From the IMG/VR virus record IMGVR_UViG_3300042293_000824, positions 1 through 27,523 of that record: DNA of 27,523 nt. The stretch is one strand, 5' to 3'. Source of the DNA: a virus. The number at the start of each line of letters is the position of its first letter. The stretch's first letter is position 1. Of this stretch, positions 1-4,672 are shown in pieces. Position numbers and translations under genes: made by a program. The notes below the pieces were generated by a model. It worked only from the letters and a program-made list of their open reading frames with translations. It made no database searches and had not been told where the DNA came from.

Positions 1-280
1 TATAATCTATTACGTGATTATTATCTAATGCTTTTACTGGTTCTGCAGTATATTCCGTATTAGTTTTATTCTTGCTCATTCTTATAACTTCTTTAATCGT
101 TTCTATATCAGATCTCTCGTTATAAGTACCAGTAAAATATCCTTCTATATTCCGCATTCCTTTTAGATCTCTTGTGGAGTTGACATATAGATAAATTACG
201 TTAATATCATCTTTATGCTTATCGAGAAATGCATAATATTCCCGCATATTACCCGCTACTACGAATTTTCTTTTAATCAT
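1..280 (-). CDS. Conserved phage protein of unknown function (3' end outside window)
   Basis: The reading frame opens at an ATG at 280 and runs without a stop to base 1, giving the first 93 residues of a longer protein. An AAAGG ribosome-binding sequence lies upstream of the ATG, and the start overlaps the end of the preceding micro-gene by 8 nt. The protein begins MIKRKFVVAGNMREYYAF. It alternates short hydrophobic strands (FVVAG, VIYLYV) with charged helices, as in a small alpha/beta fold, and later has a GYFTGTYNERSDIETI stretch. I recall similar short proteins in other large phages but know no function. No catalytic motif is visible. It is the last visible gene of the leftward unit that starts at the 1532-1560 promoter. 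Confidence 0.75.
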   Translation of the reverse strand, partial: MIKRKFVVAGNMREYYAFLDKHKDDINVIYLYVNSTRDLKGMRNIEGYFTGTYNERSDIETIKEVIRMSKNKTNTEYTAEPVKALDNNHVIDY

Positions 281-353
281 ATGGTGGACCTTTATCCGTG
301 AGTACGATTGCTATTACCAGAATCATTAATACAATAAACGCTAATTCTGGCAT
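273..353 (-). CDS. 26-residue membrane micro-protein
   Basis: A 26-codon frame whose ATG follows the upstream stop directly and whose TAA overlaps the next start by 8 nt. The product MPELAFIVLMILVIAIVL is one hydrophobic segment of about 16 residues followed by a short polar tail (TDKGPPYD). It is too short for most gene callers, but its exact fit between two genes and its purely membrane-like composition argue that it is real. Function unknown; a single-span inner-membrane peptide is inferred. No clear Shine-Dalgarno, so translation is probably coupled to the gene before it. Confidence 0.55.
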   Translation of the reverse strand: MPELAFIVLMILVIAIVLTDKGPPYD

Positions 354-473
354 TTAGTCTTTACCCAGGAGGATTGCCATAGAACATGCGATCAATGACA
401 GAATCAAATAGTAAACGTCGTTCGTGGATATTGCGTATGCTGAAAAGATTATAGCAATAACGTAGAATATCAT
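354..473 (-). CDS. 39-residue membrane micro-protein
   Basis: A 39-codon frame starting 1 nt after the previous gene's stop and ending immediately before the next ATG. The protein has two hydrophobic stretches, residues 2-15 (IFYVIAIIFSAYAI) and about 22-36 (YLILSLIACSMAILL), separated by a polar STNDVY turn, so it may be a two-span hairpin in the inner membrane. No Shine-Dalgarno stands out, and coupling to the upstream gene is likely. Function unknown. Together with the 26-residue gene after it, it forms a pair of tiny membrane proteins at the end of this unit. Confidence 0.55.
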   Translation of the reverse strand: MIFYVIAIIFSAYAISTNDVYYLILSLIACSMAILLGKD

Positions 474-474
474 T

Positions 475-654
475 TTAATCTATACCCAGATTGTGTTGCT
501 TCTTATAATAGTTGTTTTGACCAAGATCGTGACGAGTCAGTTCAATTACTTTATTCGCGAATTCTTGCAGAATAACATCAGTTGATTCCGAATGATCTAA
601 AGGATCTCGATCTAATATTGTGACATATTCGTCGATCAGATTATCAAGATTCAT
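475..654 (-). CDS. Small hypothetical phage protein (59 aa)
   Basis: The start at 654 (MNLDNLIDEYVTIL) is chosen because an AGAGGAAG ribosome-binding site ends 4 nt upstream; an ATG at 687 would lack one and extend further into the upstream gene. The start overlaps the end of the 644-832 gene by 11 nt. The protein is acidic in its first half (DEYVTILDRDPLDHSESTD), predicted helical, with a more basic tail (YYKKQHNLGID). No cysteines, signal peptide or membrane segment. Not recognised; probably a small cytosolic early protein. Confidence 0.7.
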   Translation of the reverse strand: MNLDNLIDEYVTILDRDPLDHSESTDVILQEFANKVIELTRHDLGQNNYYKKQHNLGID

Positions 655-832
655 ATTCTTCCTCTTCCAGCATTGAGCAATAATCATTGTACATTACGTC
701 GAGTCGAATTGGATCTAATTCTTTCAATGCATATCCAAAACTGTATTCAATGCCAGCTAGATTAACCGGCGGATATTCGTCGTTTAACATTTCTAAAAAT
801 TCGTATTTGCTCATATTATGGTCTGCTTTCAT
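644..832 (-). CDS. Small conserved phage protein (62 aa)
   Basis: The core MSKYEFLEMLNDEYPPVN, then AGIEYSFGYALKELDPIR and YNDYCSMLEEEE, matches my memory of a widespread family of 50-60-residue phage proteins with the pattern FLxxLND...PVNxAGxEYxxGxAL...DP...YND. No function is known. Two starts are possible. The ATG at 832 has GGGAA 10 nt upstream but overlaps the previous gene by 17 nt. The internal ATG at 814 begins at MSKYEF, where homologues would start, 1 nt past the upstream stop. The C-terminus is very acidic (EEEEYES). Cytosolic, no membrane segment. Confidence 0.75.
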   Translation of the reverse strand: MKADHNMSKYEFLEMLNDEYPPVNLAGIEYSFGYALKELDPIRLDVMYNDYCSMLEEEEYES

Positions 833-1037
833 AAAATAGACATTCCCAAACTCGTTCGCGAACTACTGTATCTGTCGCTTCTTCGAAGCCTAAATCATTA
901 GCCAATTGCTCTAATAATCCCTTTACTTGTGACCAGGTCAGATTGGCTCTTTTAGCTAAATCAACAATGCGATATACTTCGTAATCACCTTTTTCGGTGA
1001 ACATTCCAAATTCTGGTACAACTATATTATTAACCAT
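816..1037 (-). CDS. Small hypothetical protein, possible helix-turn-helix
   Basis: A 73-residue protein starting 8 nt inside the end of the 1030-1323 gene, with GGAAC upstream as a weak ribosome-binding site. Residues about 24-50 (YRIVDLAKRANLTWSQVKG, then LLEQLANDLGF) look like a helix, a turn, then a second helix, which would suit a small DNA-binding domain. This is pattern reading only, and the family was not recognised. If it binds DNA it is a candidate regulator for the promoter islands further right. The tail (VVRERVWECLFYESRP) is mixed charged and hydrophobic. Confidence 0.65.
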   Translation of the reverse strand: MVNNIVVPEFGMFTEKGDYEVYRIVDLAKRANLTWSQVKGLLEQLANDLGFEEATDTVVRERVWECLFYESRP

Positions 1038-1323
1038 AATGTTCCATTTCGTCTAAAAGATAAACACGTTTGACAAGCGAACTGATGCTTGATGCTGGGT
1101 GCCAGTAATGAGGCATATCTTCTACTGTTGCGTTATATATCTCAAATGCTGTTGGTCTTGTAATAACGGTGCCGTGTGCTCCGAATACGTGTGCCATAGA
1201 ATCCCAGCGTACGTTCACTCTGTGAATAGCATCTTCTGGCTGATGCTCTCTGGAAATAAAATAAGTCTCAGAACCATCTTGCCAGGTCTCTTTAACTACG
1301 TAATCTTTTCTATCGTCTCTCAT
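1030..1323 (-). CDS. Hypothetical phage protein (97 aa)
   Basis: A 97-residue frame that starts 1 nt after the previous gene's stop and overlaps the following gene by 8 nt. It has a basic, charged start (MRDDRKDYVVKETW), then a strand-rich segment with QDGSETYFISREHQPEDAIH, which is reminiscent of small phage proteins handling charged surfaces. Its histidines are spread rather than clustered. No cysteine pair, signal or membrane segment. Not recognised. It belongs to the leftward unit driven by the promoter at 1532-1560. Confidence 0.65.
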   Translation of the reverse strand: MRDDRKDYVVKETWQDGSETYFISREHQPEDAIHRVNVRWDSMAHVFGAHGTVITRPTAFEIYNATVEDMPHYWHPASSISSLVKRVYLLDEMEHYG

Positions 1324-1324
1324 T

Positions 1325-1507
1325 TTAGCAATCCAATTCCAGCATTTCTATGTTAGTTGCGATATCAGTAAGCCCGTCGTCATGCGACTCACGAATTAGA
1401 TTCTGTTCTGCATTTTGTGCAAATTCCAGTGTGCTATAAACGCCAGTGTTGTAAAATGCAAATTCGTTATCACCTAGACCCTGTGCTTGTAAAATGTATA
1501 CTGTCAT
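1325..1507 (-). CDS. Small hypothetical protein, first gene of its unit
   Basis: The start at 1507 (MTVYILQAQGLGDNEF, 60 aa) is preferred because AAGGAA lies 7 nt upstream. An ATG 18 nt earlier falls exactly at the predicted transcription start of the 1532-1560 promoter and would be leaderless. The protein begins with a beta strand, contains YSTLEFAQNAEQNLI (helix) and ends DCstop. This strand-helix-strand layout recalls short phage proteins of the type VYIL...Y.T.E.A...A, whose role is unknown. Cytosolic. It is the leading cistron of at least eight tightly packed genes reaching the window's left edge. Confidence 0.7.
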   Translation of the reverse strand: MTVYILQAQGLGDNEFAFYNTGVYSTLEFAQNAEQNLIRESHDDGLTDIATNIEMLELDC

Positions 1508-1531
1508 TTTGTTTTCCTTTTTCATGTCTTA

Positions 1532-1560
1532 ATTATAGCACAATTTGGACAACCTGTCAA
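1532..1560 (-). promoter_or_regulatory. Consensus sigma70 promoter, leftward
   Basis: On the minus strand -35 TTGACA (1555-1560) is separated by exactly 17 bp from -10 TATAAT (1532-1537), with an extended -10 (TGC before TATAAT). Predicted start near 1525. It drives the unit 1507 to the left edge and directly follows the terminator at 1563-1586. The spacer GGTTGTCCAAATTGTGC is almost identical to that at 3816-3844. Confidence 0.85.
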
Positions 1561-1562
1561 GC

Positions 1563-1586
1563 AAAAACCCTTTGGAAACTAGGGTT
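1563..1586 (-). terminator. Intrinsic terminator after the GIY-YIG gene
   Basis: Minus-strand hairpin AACCCT (1581-1586), 9-nt loop, AGGGTT (1566-1571), followed by a short T-run (the AGGGTTTTTG stretch). The 5' arm overlaps the stop codon of the GIY-YIG gene. The stem is only 6 bp, so efficiency may be moderate. The next promoter's -35 begins a few bases downstream. Confidence 0.6.
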
Positions 1587-1887
1587 ACTGCGAGTTCAAT
1601 GTTGGTGAGTACTCACCAATTAACTGGCGTTCTAAAGCGTGAGCTGGAGCTTTGCCTCTGACGATCGCAAGTTCTTGTGCAACAAACGCTGAGACCCCGT
1701 AGGACCTGATAGCGTCGCATAGCGTCCAGGACTTGTGCTCAGTCAATGCCCGTCTAATGTGCTTTTGTACGCGGATTTTGAGGTCCTGCTTGCGAAAACC
1801 CTGAGTAATTCCGATGTAGAAATCTCCAGTTGCTACATTTTGTAGCATGTAAACGATATGACGTCTGTCTGATCTTTTCTTTCTCAT
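1585..1887 (-). CDS. GIY-YIG endonuclease
   Basis: A 100-residue single-domain GIY-YIG nuclease. Motifs in order: IVYML at 11-15 (the GIY-type tyrosine, Y13), FYIGIT at 23-28 (YIG), an arginine-rich helix with KIRVQKH at 37-43, the catalytic glutamate in LERQLI (E86), and the closing YSPTLN with N98. The family cuts DNA with one metal ion, as in homing endonucleases and Seg proteins. It forms its own transcription unit, with promoter 1894-1922 before it and terminator 1563-1586 after it. It is visibly richer in G+C than its neighbours, which suggests a mobile insertion. The ATG coincides with the predicted transcription start, so the mRNA may be leaderless. No DNA-binding module such as NUMOD is attached; the basic N-terminus (MRKKRSDRRH) could contact DNA. 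Confidence 0.9.
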   Translation of the reverse strand: MRKKRSDRRHIVYMLQNVATGDFYIGITQGFRKQDLKIRVQKHIRRALTEHKSWTLCDAIRSYGVSAFVAQELAIVRGKAPAHALERQLIGEYSPTLNSQ

Positions 1888-1893
1888 GCCCTA

Positions 1894-1922
1894 ATTATAG
1901 CACATTTTGGCTAAAAGGACAA
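1894..1922 (-). promoter_or_regulatory. Sigma70 promoter of the GIY-YIG gene
   Basis: Minus strand: -35 TTGTCC (1917-1922), 17-bp spacer ending CCAAAATGTGC, -10 TATAAT (1894-1899), extended -10. The predicted start (about 1887) falls on the A of the GIY-YIG ATG. Weaker -35 than its sister promoters. Confidence 0.75.
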
Positions 1923-1924
1923 GC

Positions 1925-1948
1925 AATAACCCTTCAGACTTCTGGGGT
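1925..1948 (-). terminator. Probable terminator of the 3791-1982 unit
   Basis: On the minus strand ACCC-CAG-AAGT-CTG-AA-GGGT folds into a hairpin with a tetraloop and a 2-nt bulge, followed by TATT. It lies between the stop of the 1982-2263 gene and the GIY-YIG promoter, the same position as in the neighbouring islands. The weak U-run lowers confidence. Confidence 0.45.
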
Positions 1949-1949
1949 A

Positions 1950-1978
1950 TTGACAAAACACTTAAAAGATGTTAAAAT
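1950..1978 (+). promoter_or_regulatory. Rightward (antisense-facing) sigma70-like promoter
   Basis: Plus strand TTGACA (1950-1955), 17 bp, TAAAAT (1973-1978). It points into the 3' end of the leftward gene 1982-2263, so any transcript would be antisense. From -35 to just past -10 it matches 3882-3912 at all but about four positions, so the two are copies of one element. Confidence 0.55.
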
Positions 1979-1981
1979 GCA

Positions 1982-2263
1982 CTACTTGACACCAAAGTAA
2001 TCCTTGATATCTTTGCGTGCATTAGCCAGCGCAGATACAACAACCGCCTGATCAAATGTCGTGAATGCAGATGATGTGCTGGCATTGGCAACGACACCTA
2101 CCGCTTCATTAATCAAGTGATGCAAAAAGGCATCAAAGCATTTATTGTCAACTCCTTGCCAGTCCACATGTCCTGGCCCAGGTCCCCATGGCTCATCTTG
2201 CCACATAGGCATGTCTGCCTTTTCCATTATTCTTTTTATATTTTCATTCATGCTGTTATCCAT
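1982..2263 (-). CDS. Hypothetical phage protein (93 aa)
   Basis: A 93-residue protein whose N-terminal third is polar and helical, followed by a tryptophan/proline-rich MWQDEPWGPGPGHVDW segment and a helical C-terminal half (FDAFLHHLINEAVG, then an Ala-rich stretch). Two starts are possible: ATG 2263, or ATG 2251, which makes a 4-nt ATGA overlap with the upstream stop and is equally likely. No family recognised, no signal or membrane span. It is the last gene of the unit starting at 3791, with a likely terminator just downstream. Confidence 0.65.
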   Translation of the reverse strand: MDNSMNENIKRIMEKADMPMWQDEPWGPGPGHVDWQGVDNKCFDAFLHHLINEAVGVVANASTSSAFTTFDQAVVVSALANARKDIKDYFGVK

Positions 2264-2559
2264 TTTTCTTGGTCTTTGAATATGATAGATTCTGCACCAT
2301 CATACTCATCTATTATAAATTCTGTACCGACTGGTACCCACACTACTGTGAGATCGCTAGCTCCGCCAAAATACTGATTGGGATACTTGGCCTCGCAATA
2401 CAATTCAATTGTATCAGGCCTTGTACCATCGCCAACCATTTGAACAATAGCTGGGTCAAATAGCAATTCTGGCACATCTCTATTCCAAGTAGACCAACCT
2501 GCACCGAAACCCGGCGATACCAGTACAGCAACTCTGCCGTCTCTAATTACTTTTTCCAT
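2248..2559 (-). CDS. Conserved phage protein of unknown function
   Basis: A 103-residue protein beginning MEKVIRDGRVAVLVSPGFGA, with GWSTWN, LLFDPAIV, a GGASDLTVVWVP core and an EYDGAESI motif before a terminal WITA. I recognise this as a frequent phage hypothetical family in which VAVLVSPGFGAGW and EYDGxE are the conserved blocks; no function is established. The predicted fold is strand-rich (VAVLV, LTVVWV, FIIDEY). Cytosolic, no cysteine cluster. It starts 6 nt after the DUF1281-like gene and its stop overlaps the next gene. Confidence 0.75.
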   Translation of the reverse strand: MEKVIRDGRVAVLVSPGFGAGWSTWNRDVPELLFDPAIVQMVGDGTRPDTIELYCEAKYPNQYFGGASDLTVVWVPVGTEFIIDEYDGAESIIFKDQEKWITA

Positions 2560-2565
2560 ATCAAA

Positions 2566-3117
2566 TCACTCCTCGATATTATCTTTTTCATACTGATACA
2601 TATTATCGCTGATACCAAACTCGGCATCTAGCTCTTCGGGAATAGTGCGCTCGACATCTTCTGCTGACATTGTGCCGAGTTCATAGTAATCGTCTGAACC
2701 ATTAGAATACATTCCAGCAAAGCACATACCGGACTCATAGTATTTTGCCTCAACCTGAAAACCCATACGTTCTAGCTTTTCATAAAACGGAACAGGTGGT
2801 GCCCATGCTGTATCAAATACTGCCTCAAGCGTATCTGGGTATTCTTCATAGGTATCAACGCTATGGCATTCTGTATCCCATTTCGTTCCCCATTCATTTA
2901 CGCAAAAATCATACCAGGATGCGTAACCAAACTTCTCGATGTTTGACTTTGTCAATTTTTCGTCTGTTTCTGACGATGCAATTGATTCGGATAATCCTTT
3001 CGGTACTGGAACAAACTCATTAAAGAATGTACCATTTGTCAAAGCGTCGCGCGCTCGAATAATCATAGCGGGGTCTTCATGAGTGAGGCGAACTGTATTA
3101 CTGCACCAATTAGGCAT
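2566..3117 (-). CDS. DUF1281 / Api92-like protein
   Basis: A 183-residue protein with the N-terminal signature MPNWCSNTVRLT of the DUF1281/Api92 (YubB-like, ferredoxin-fold) family found in phages and plasmids. Typical later elements are a P..FYEKLERMGF segment and a strand-rich acidic C-terminal half with CFAGMYSNGSDDYYEL. The family's role is unknown; an accessory protein acting early after infection is the usual guess. Length fits the family. No catalytic residues can be assigned. Very acidic (many Asp/Glu in the last 40 residues, ending YEKDNIEE). Start chosen at the canonical MPNW. It sits between two small unknown genes in the 3791-1982 unit. Confidence 0.85.
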   Translation of the reverse strand: MPNWCSNTVRLTHEDPAMIIRARDALTNGTFFNEFVPVPKGLSESIASSETDEKLTKSNIEKFGYASWYDFCVNEWGTKWDTECHSVDTYEEYPDTLEAVFDTAWAPPVPFYEKLERMGFQVEAKYYESGMCFAGMYSNGSDDYYELGTMSAEDVERTIPEELDAEFGISDNMYQYEKDNIEE

Positions 3118-3126
3118 ATCTATTCC

Positions 3127-3396
3127 TTAAATCAAATCAATTTGTACTTGCTTAGCAATCTGAGTAGTATTCATACTCTTTATGCTAACCATCGTTGGTA
3201 ATTCTTTGTTTGCTCTTTCAGCAAAATAGCGATCGCTACTCAAACGCAACAACCCATCCCATGCTGCCTGCTTCAAGCTGTGATGAGCATATACATTGAA
3301 TATATTTCCGACCGTAGTATAGATTCCAAAGCCATCTATAATGACTCGGATCTTTTGTGAATTCTTTAAACCGTCAACCAATGTCTTTGTACGCAT
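3127..3396 (-). CDS. Hypothetical phage protein (89 aa)
   Basis: An 89-residue protein with a ribosome-binding sequence AAGGAA 6 nt before its ATG. It begins basic (MRTKTLVDGLKNSQKIRVII), has a small Gly/aromatic turn (DGFGIYTTVG), a histidine-containing helix (YAHHSLKQAAWDGLLRL) and ends QIAKQVQIDLI. It looks like a compact alpha/beta cytosolic protein; no family was recognised. It follows a 23-codon membrane micro-gene by 9 nt and precedes the DUF1281-like gene by 9 nt. Confidence 0.65.
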   Translation of the reverse strand: MRTKTLVDGLKNSQKIRVIIDGFGIYTTVGNIFNVYAHHSLKQAAWDGLLRLSSDRYFAERANKELPTMVSIKSMNTTQIAKQVQIDLI

Positions 3397-3405
3397 TATA
3401 ATTCC

Positions 3406-3477
3406 TTAGTCAATATAAAAAAGATGTATTGCTAGACCCAAACAAACACCAATACACATTCCTAATAAAATATTCAT
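3406..3477 (-). CDS. 23-residue membrane micro-protein
   Basis: The upstream stop and this ATG share one base (TAATG), the usual sign of coupled translation, and a good ribosome-binding site for the next gene follows its stop. The product MNILLGMCIGVCLGLAIHLF is essentially one transmembrane helix with two cysteines. No function known. It fills the only gap between two packed genes, which is the main reason to believe it. Confidence 0.5.
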   Translation of the reverse strand: MNILLGMCIGVCLGLAIHLFYID

Positions 3478-3791
3478 TACCATGCCAACTCCTTGACGGG
3501 GAAACGAATCTTGCCTTCGTAGTCAAGCTGTGACTGCTCGAACTCTGTCAAATAGTCGTCGCCGACAATGTTCCAGCTTAGGATATACTCACGATAGAAC
3601 TCGTCGTCACTCTCAATCTTTGGACGTAAACAAAAGATTGCTTTGACAGCCTCTTCATCGCCACCTTTGAAGTTCTTAATAGCGTAATCGCTACCGCCTT
3701 TGGCTTTCCAGTATTGAGGACACTCGCCAGTACCATCCCAATCGTGAGCACCATAATTTTCGTATACTTGAGTTGATATAACTAATTTCAT
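3477..3791 (-). CDS. Conserved phage protein of unknown function (104 aa)
   Basis: The N-terminus MKLVISTQVYENYGAHDWDG and the following GECPQYWKAKGGSDY are hallmarks of a hypothetical protein I recall from many unrelated large phages. No function is assigned. An AAGGAAAT ribosome-binding site precedes the ATG, and the predicted transcription start of promoter 3816-3844 gives an 18-nt leader. The protein is acidic and aromatic-rich, ends FPVKELAW, and lacks signal and membrane segments. First gene of a unit running to 1982. Confidence 0.8.
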   Translation of the reverse strand: MKLVISTQVYENYGAHDWDGTGECPQYWKAKGGSDYAIKNFKGGDEEAVKAIFCLRPKIESDDEFYREYILSWNIVGDDYLTEFEQSQLDYEGKIRFPVKELAW

Positions 3792-3815
3792 ATATTTCCT
3801 TCTTACTATGCCTCA

Positions 3816-3844
3816 ATTATAGCACATTTTGGACAACCTGTCAA
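3816..3844 (-). promoter_or_regulatory. Consensus sigma70 promoter, leftward
   Basis: Minus strand TTGACA (3839-3844), exactly 17 bp, TATAAT (3816-3821), with TGC before the -10. Start predicted near 3809. Drives 3791 to 1982. The spacer GGTTGTCCAAAATGTGC is nearly identical to that of the 1532-1560 promoter. Confidence 0.88.
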
Positions 3845-3881
3845 GCATTCCCGAGCAATTTGTATGGGTACTATAAAACGC

Positions 3882-3910
3882 TTGACAGAACACTTGAACG
3901 ATGTTATAAT
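3882..3910 (+). promoter_or_regulatory. Rightward (antisense-facing) consensus promoter
   Basis: Plus strand TTGACA (3882-3887), exactly 17 bp, TATAAT (3905-3910). It is back-to-back with the 3816-3844 promoter and would start near 3917, reading antisense through the leftward gene 3920-4207. No plausible rightward gene follows. Near-copy of 1950-1978. Confidence 0.65.
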
Positions 3911-3919
3911 GCAAACCGA

Positions 3920-4207
3920 TTATTCACCTCGATATATTACCAGAGTTTTAACATTAACTTTAACTCCAGTATATATTGGTTCATATATTTGCTGTTCACC
4001 ATCCCATTGATCTTGGTCAAAATCATTATGAGTTTCTTTAATAGGTTTAAATGTTATCTGATTATTAGTATGATGTGATTTGACATATACTGTATTAGGA
4101 AAGATAATCGAGCCAGCTATTTTCTCTGTAGAGATAGTTAATCGTTTGGCTTTAGGATGATAAACACAATCTTTAGTGTTTAATACTAATTCTCTATTAT
4201 ACGTCAT
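3920..4207 (-). CDS. Hypothetical phage protein (95 aa)
   Basis: A 95-residue strand-rich protein beginning MTYNRELVLNTKDCVYHPKA, with SIIFPNTVYVK, a DFDQDQWDGEQQIYEP turn and a closing VNVKTLVIYRGE. The alternating hydrophobic pattern suggests a small beta barrel or sandwich. Not recognised. It overlaps the previous gene's end by 11 nt. It is the last gene of the leftward unit from the AAA+ ATPase, and its 3' end faces the rightward promoter at 3882-3910. Confidence 0.65.
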   Translation of the reverse strand: MTYNRELVLNTKDCVYHPKAKRLTISTEKIAGSIIFPNTVYVKSHHTNNQITFKPIKETHNDFDQDQWDGEQQIYEPIYTGVKVNVKTLVIYRGE

Positions 4208-4451
4208 AATTGGTTAATCTTTTAATATCTTTGGGTTTGACAATAAGTATATGCTTGTATATTTCGTCTTCGATCTTGAAAGGTAAATCAAGATGAATAG
4301 TTACTGTGGGGCCTTGTTGTTCGTTGATAACCCTGTCATTACCCACAGAGCCTACCCACCTAACACCTTTGTACACTCCAGTAACTCTATCACCTAATTG
4401 ATATTTACCAAAGTATCTAATAGATTCAAAATGATCTTTTAGACTAGCCAT
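4197..4451 (-). CDS. Conserved phage protein, SH3-barrel-like
   Basis: An 84-residue protein with KYQLGDRVTGVYKGVRWVGS near the N-terminus, then GPTVTIHLDLPFK and ILIVKPKDIKRL. The GDRVxG...GxVG...VxIHLDLP pattern is what one expects of a small beta barrel (SH3/KOW-like), and I recall it among phage hypothetical proteins. Function unknown; binding of nucleic acid or protein is an inference from the fold guess only. It overlaps both neighbours (8 nt upstream, 11 nt downstream), so translation is coupled. Confidence 0.7.
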   Translation of the reverse strand: MASLKDHFESIRYFGKYQLGDRVTGVYKGVRWVGSVGNDRVINEQQGPTVTIHLDLPFKIEDEIYKHILIVKPKDIKRLTNYDV

Positions 4452-4671
4452 TCTTGAGTTTATTACCTAATGTGAATTTACTTAGAACATCTTTAGCAAG
4501 AGAGAAATCATCGACATCTTCTTCTAGATATATTTTCTCTTTTCTATATGCAGTAATCAATTCATTTGCATATGCAATATCATCAAAACTACAATTTTCA
4601 AGCCAGTGTCTAAATGTCTCATCGTCTGCTTTCAATAAGAACATTAAATTTCCCATATCTCGGTCTGTCAT
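4444..4671 (-). CDS. Conserved small phage protein (75 aa)
   Basis: The start at 4671 (MTDRDMGNLMFLLKADDETF) is set by an AAGGTG ribosome-binding site 6 nt upstream; the frame could extend three codons to a GTG at 4680, which is less likely. The protein is helical and acidic: FRHWLENCSFDDIAYANELI reads like an amphipathic helix pair. I recall MTDRDxGNLMFLL-type proteins in other phages but no function. It begins 1 nt after the ATPase stop, so the two are probably co-translated. Confidence 0.75.
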   Translation of the reverse strand: MTDRDMGNLMFLLKADDETFRHWLENCSFDDIAYANELITAYRKEKIYLEEDVDDFSLAKDVLSKFTLGNKLKNG

Positions 4672-4672
4672 A

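Noticed and set aside
3860-4078. Rightward gene downstream of the 3882-3910 promoter
   Set aside because: The frame is antisense to the well-packed leftward gene 3920-4207, starts before the promoter and has no ribosome-binding site.
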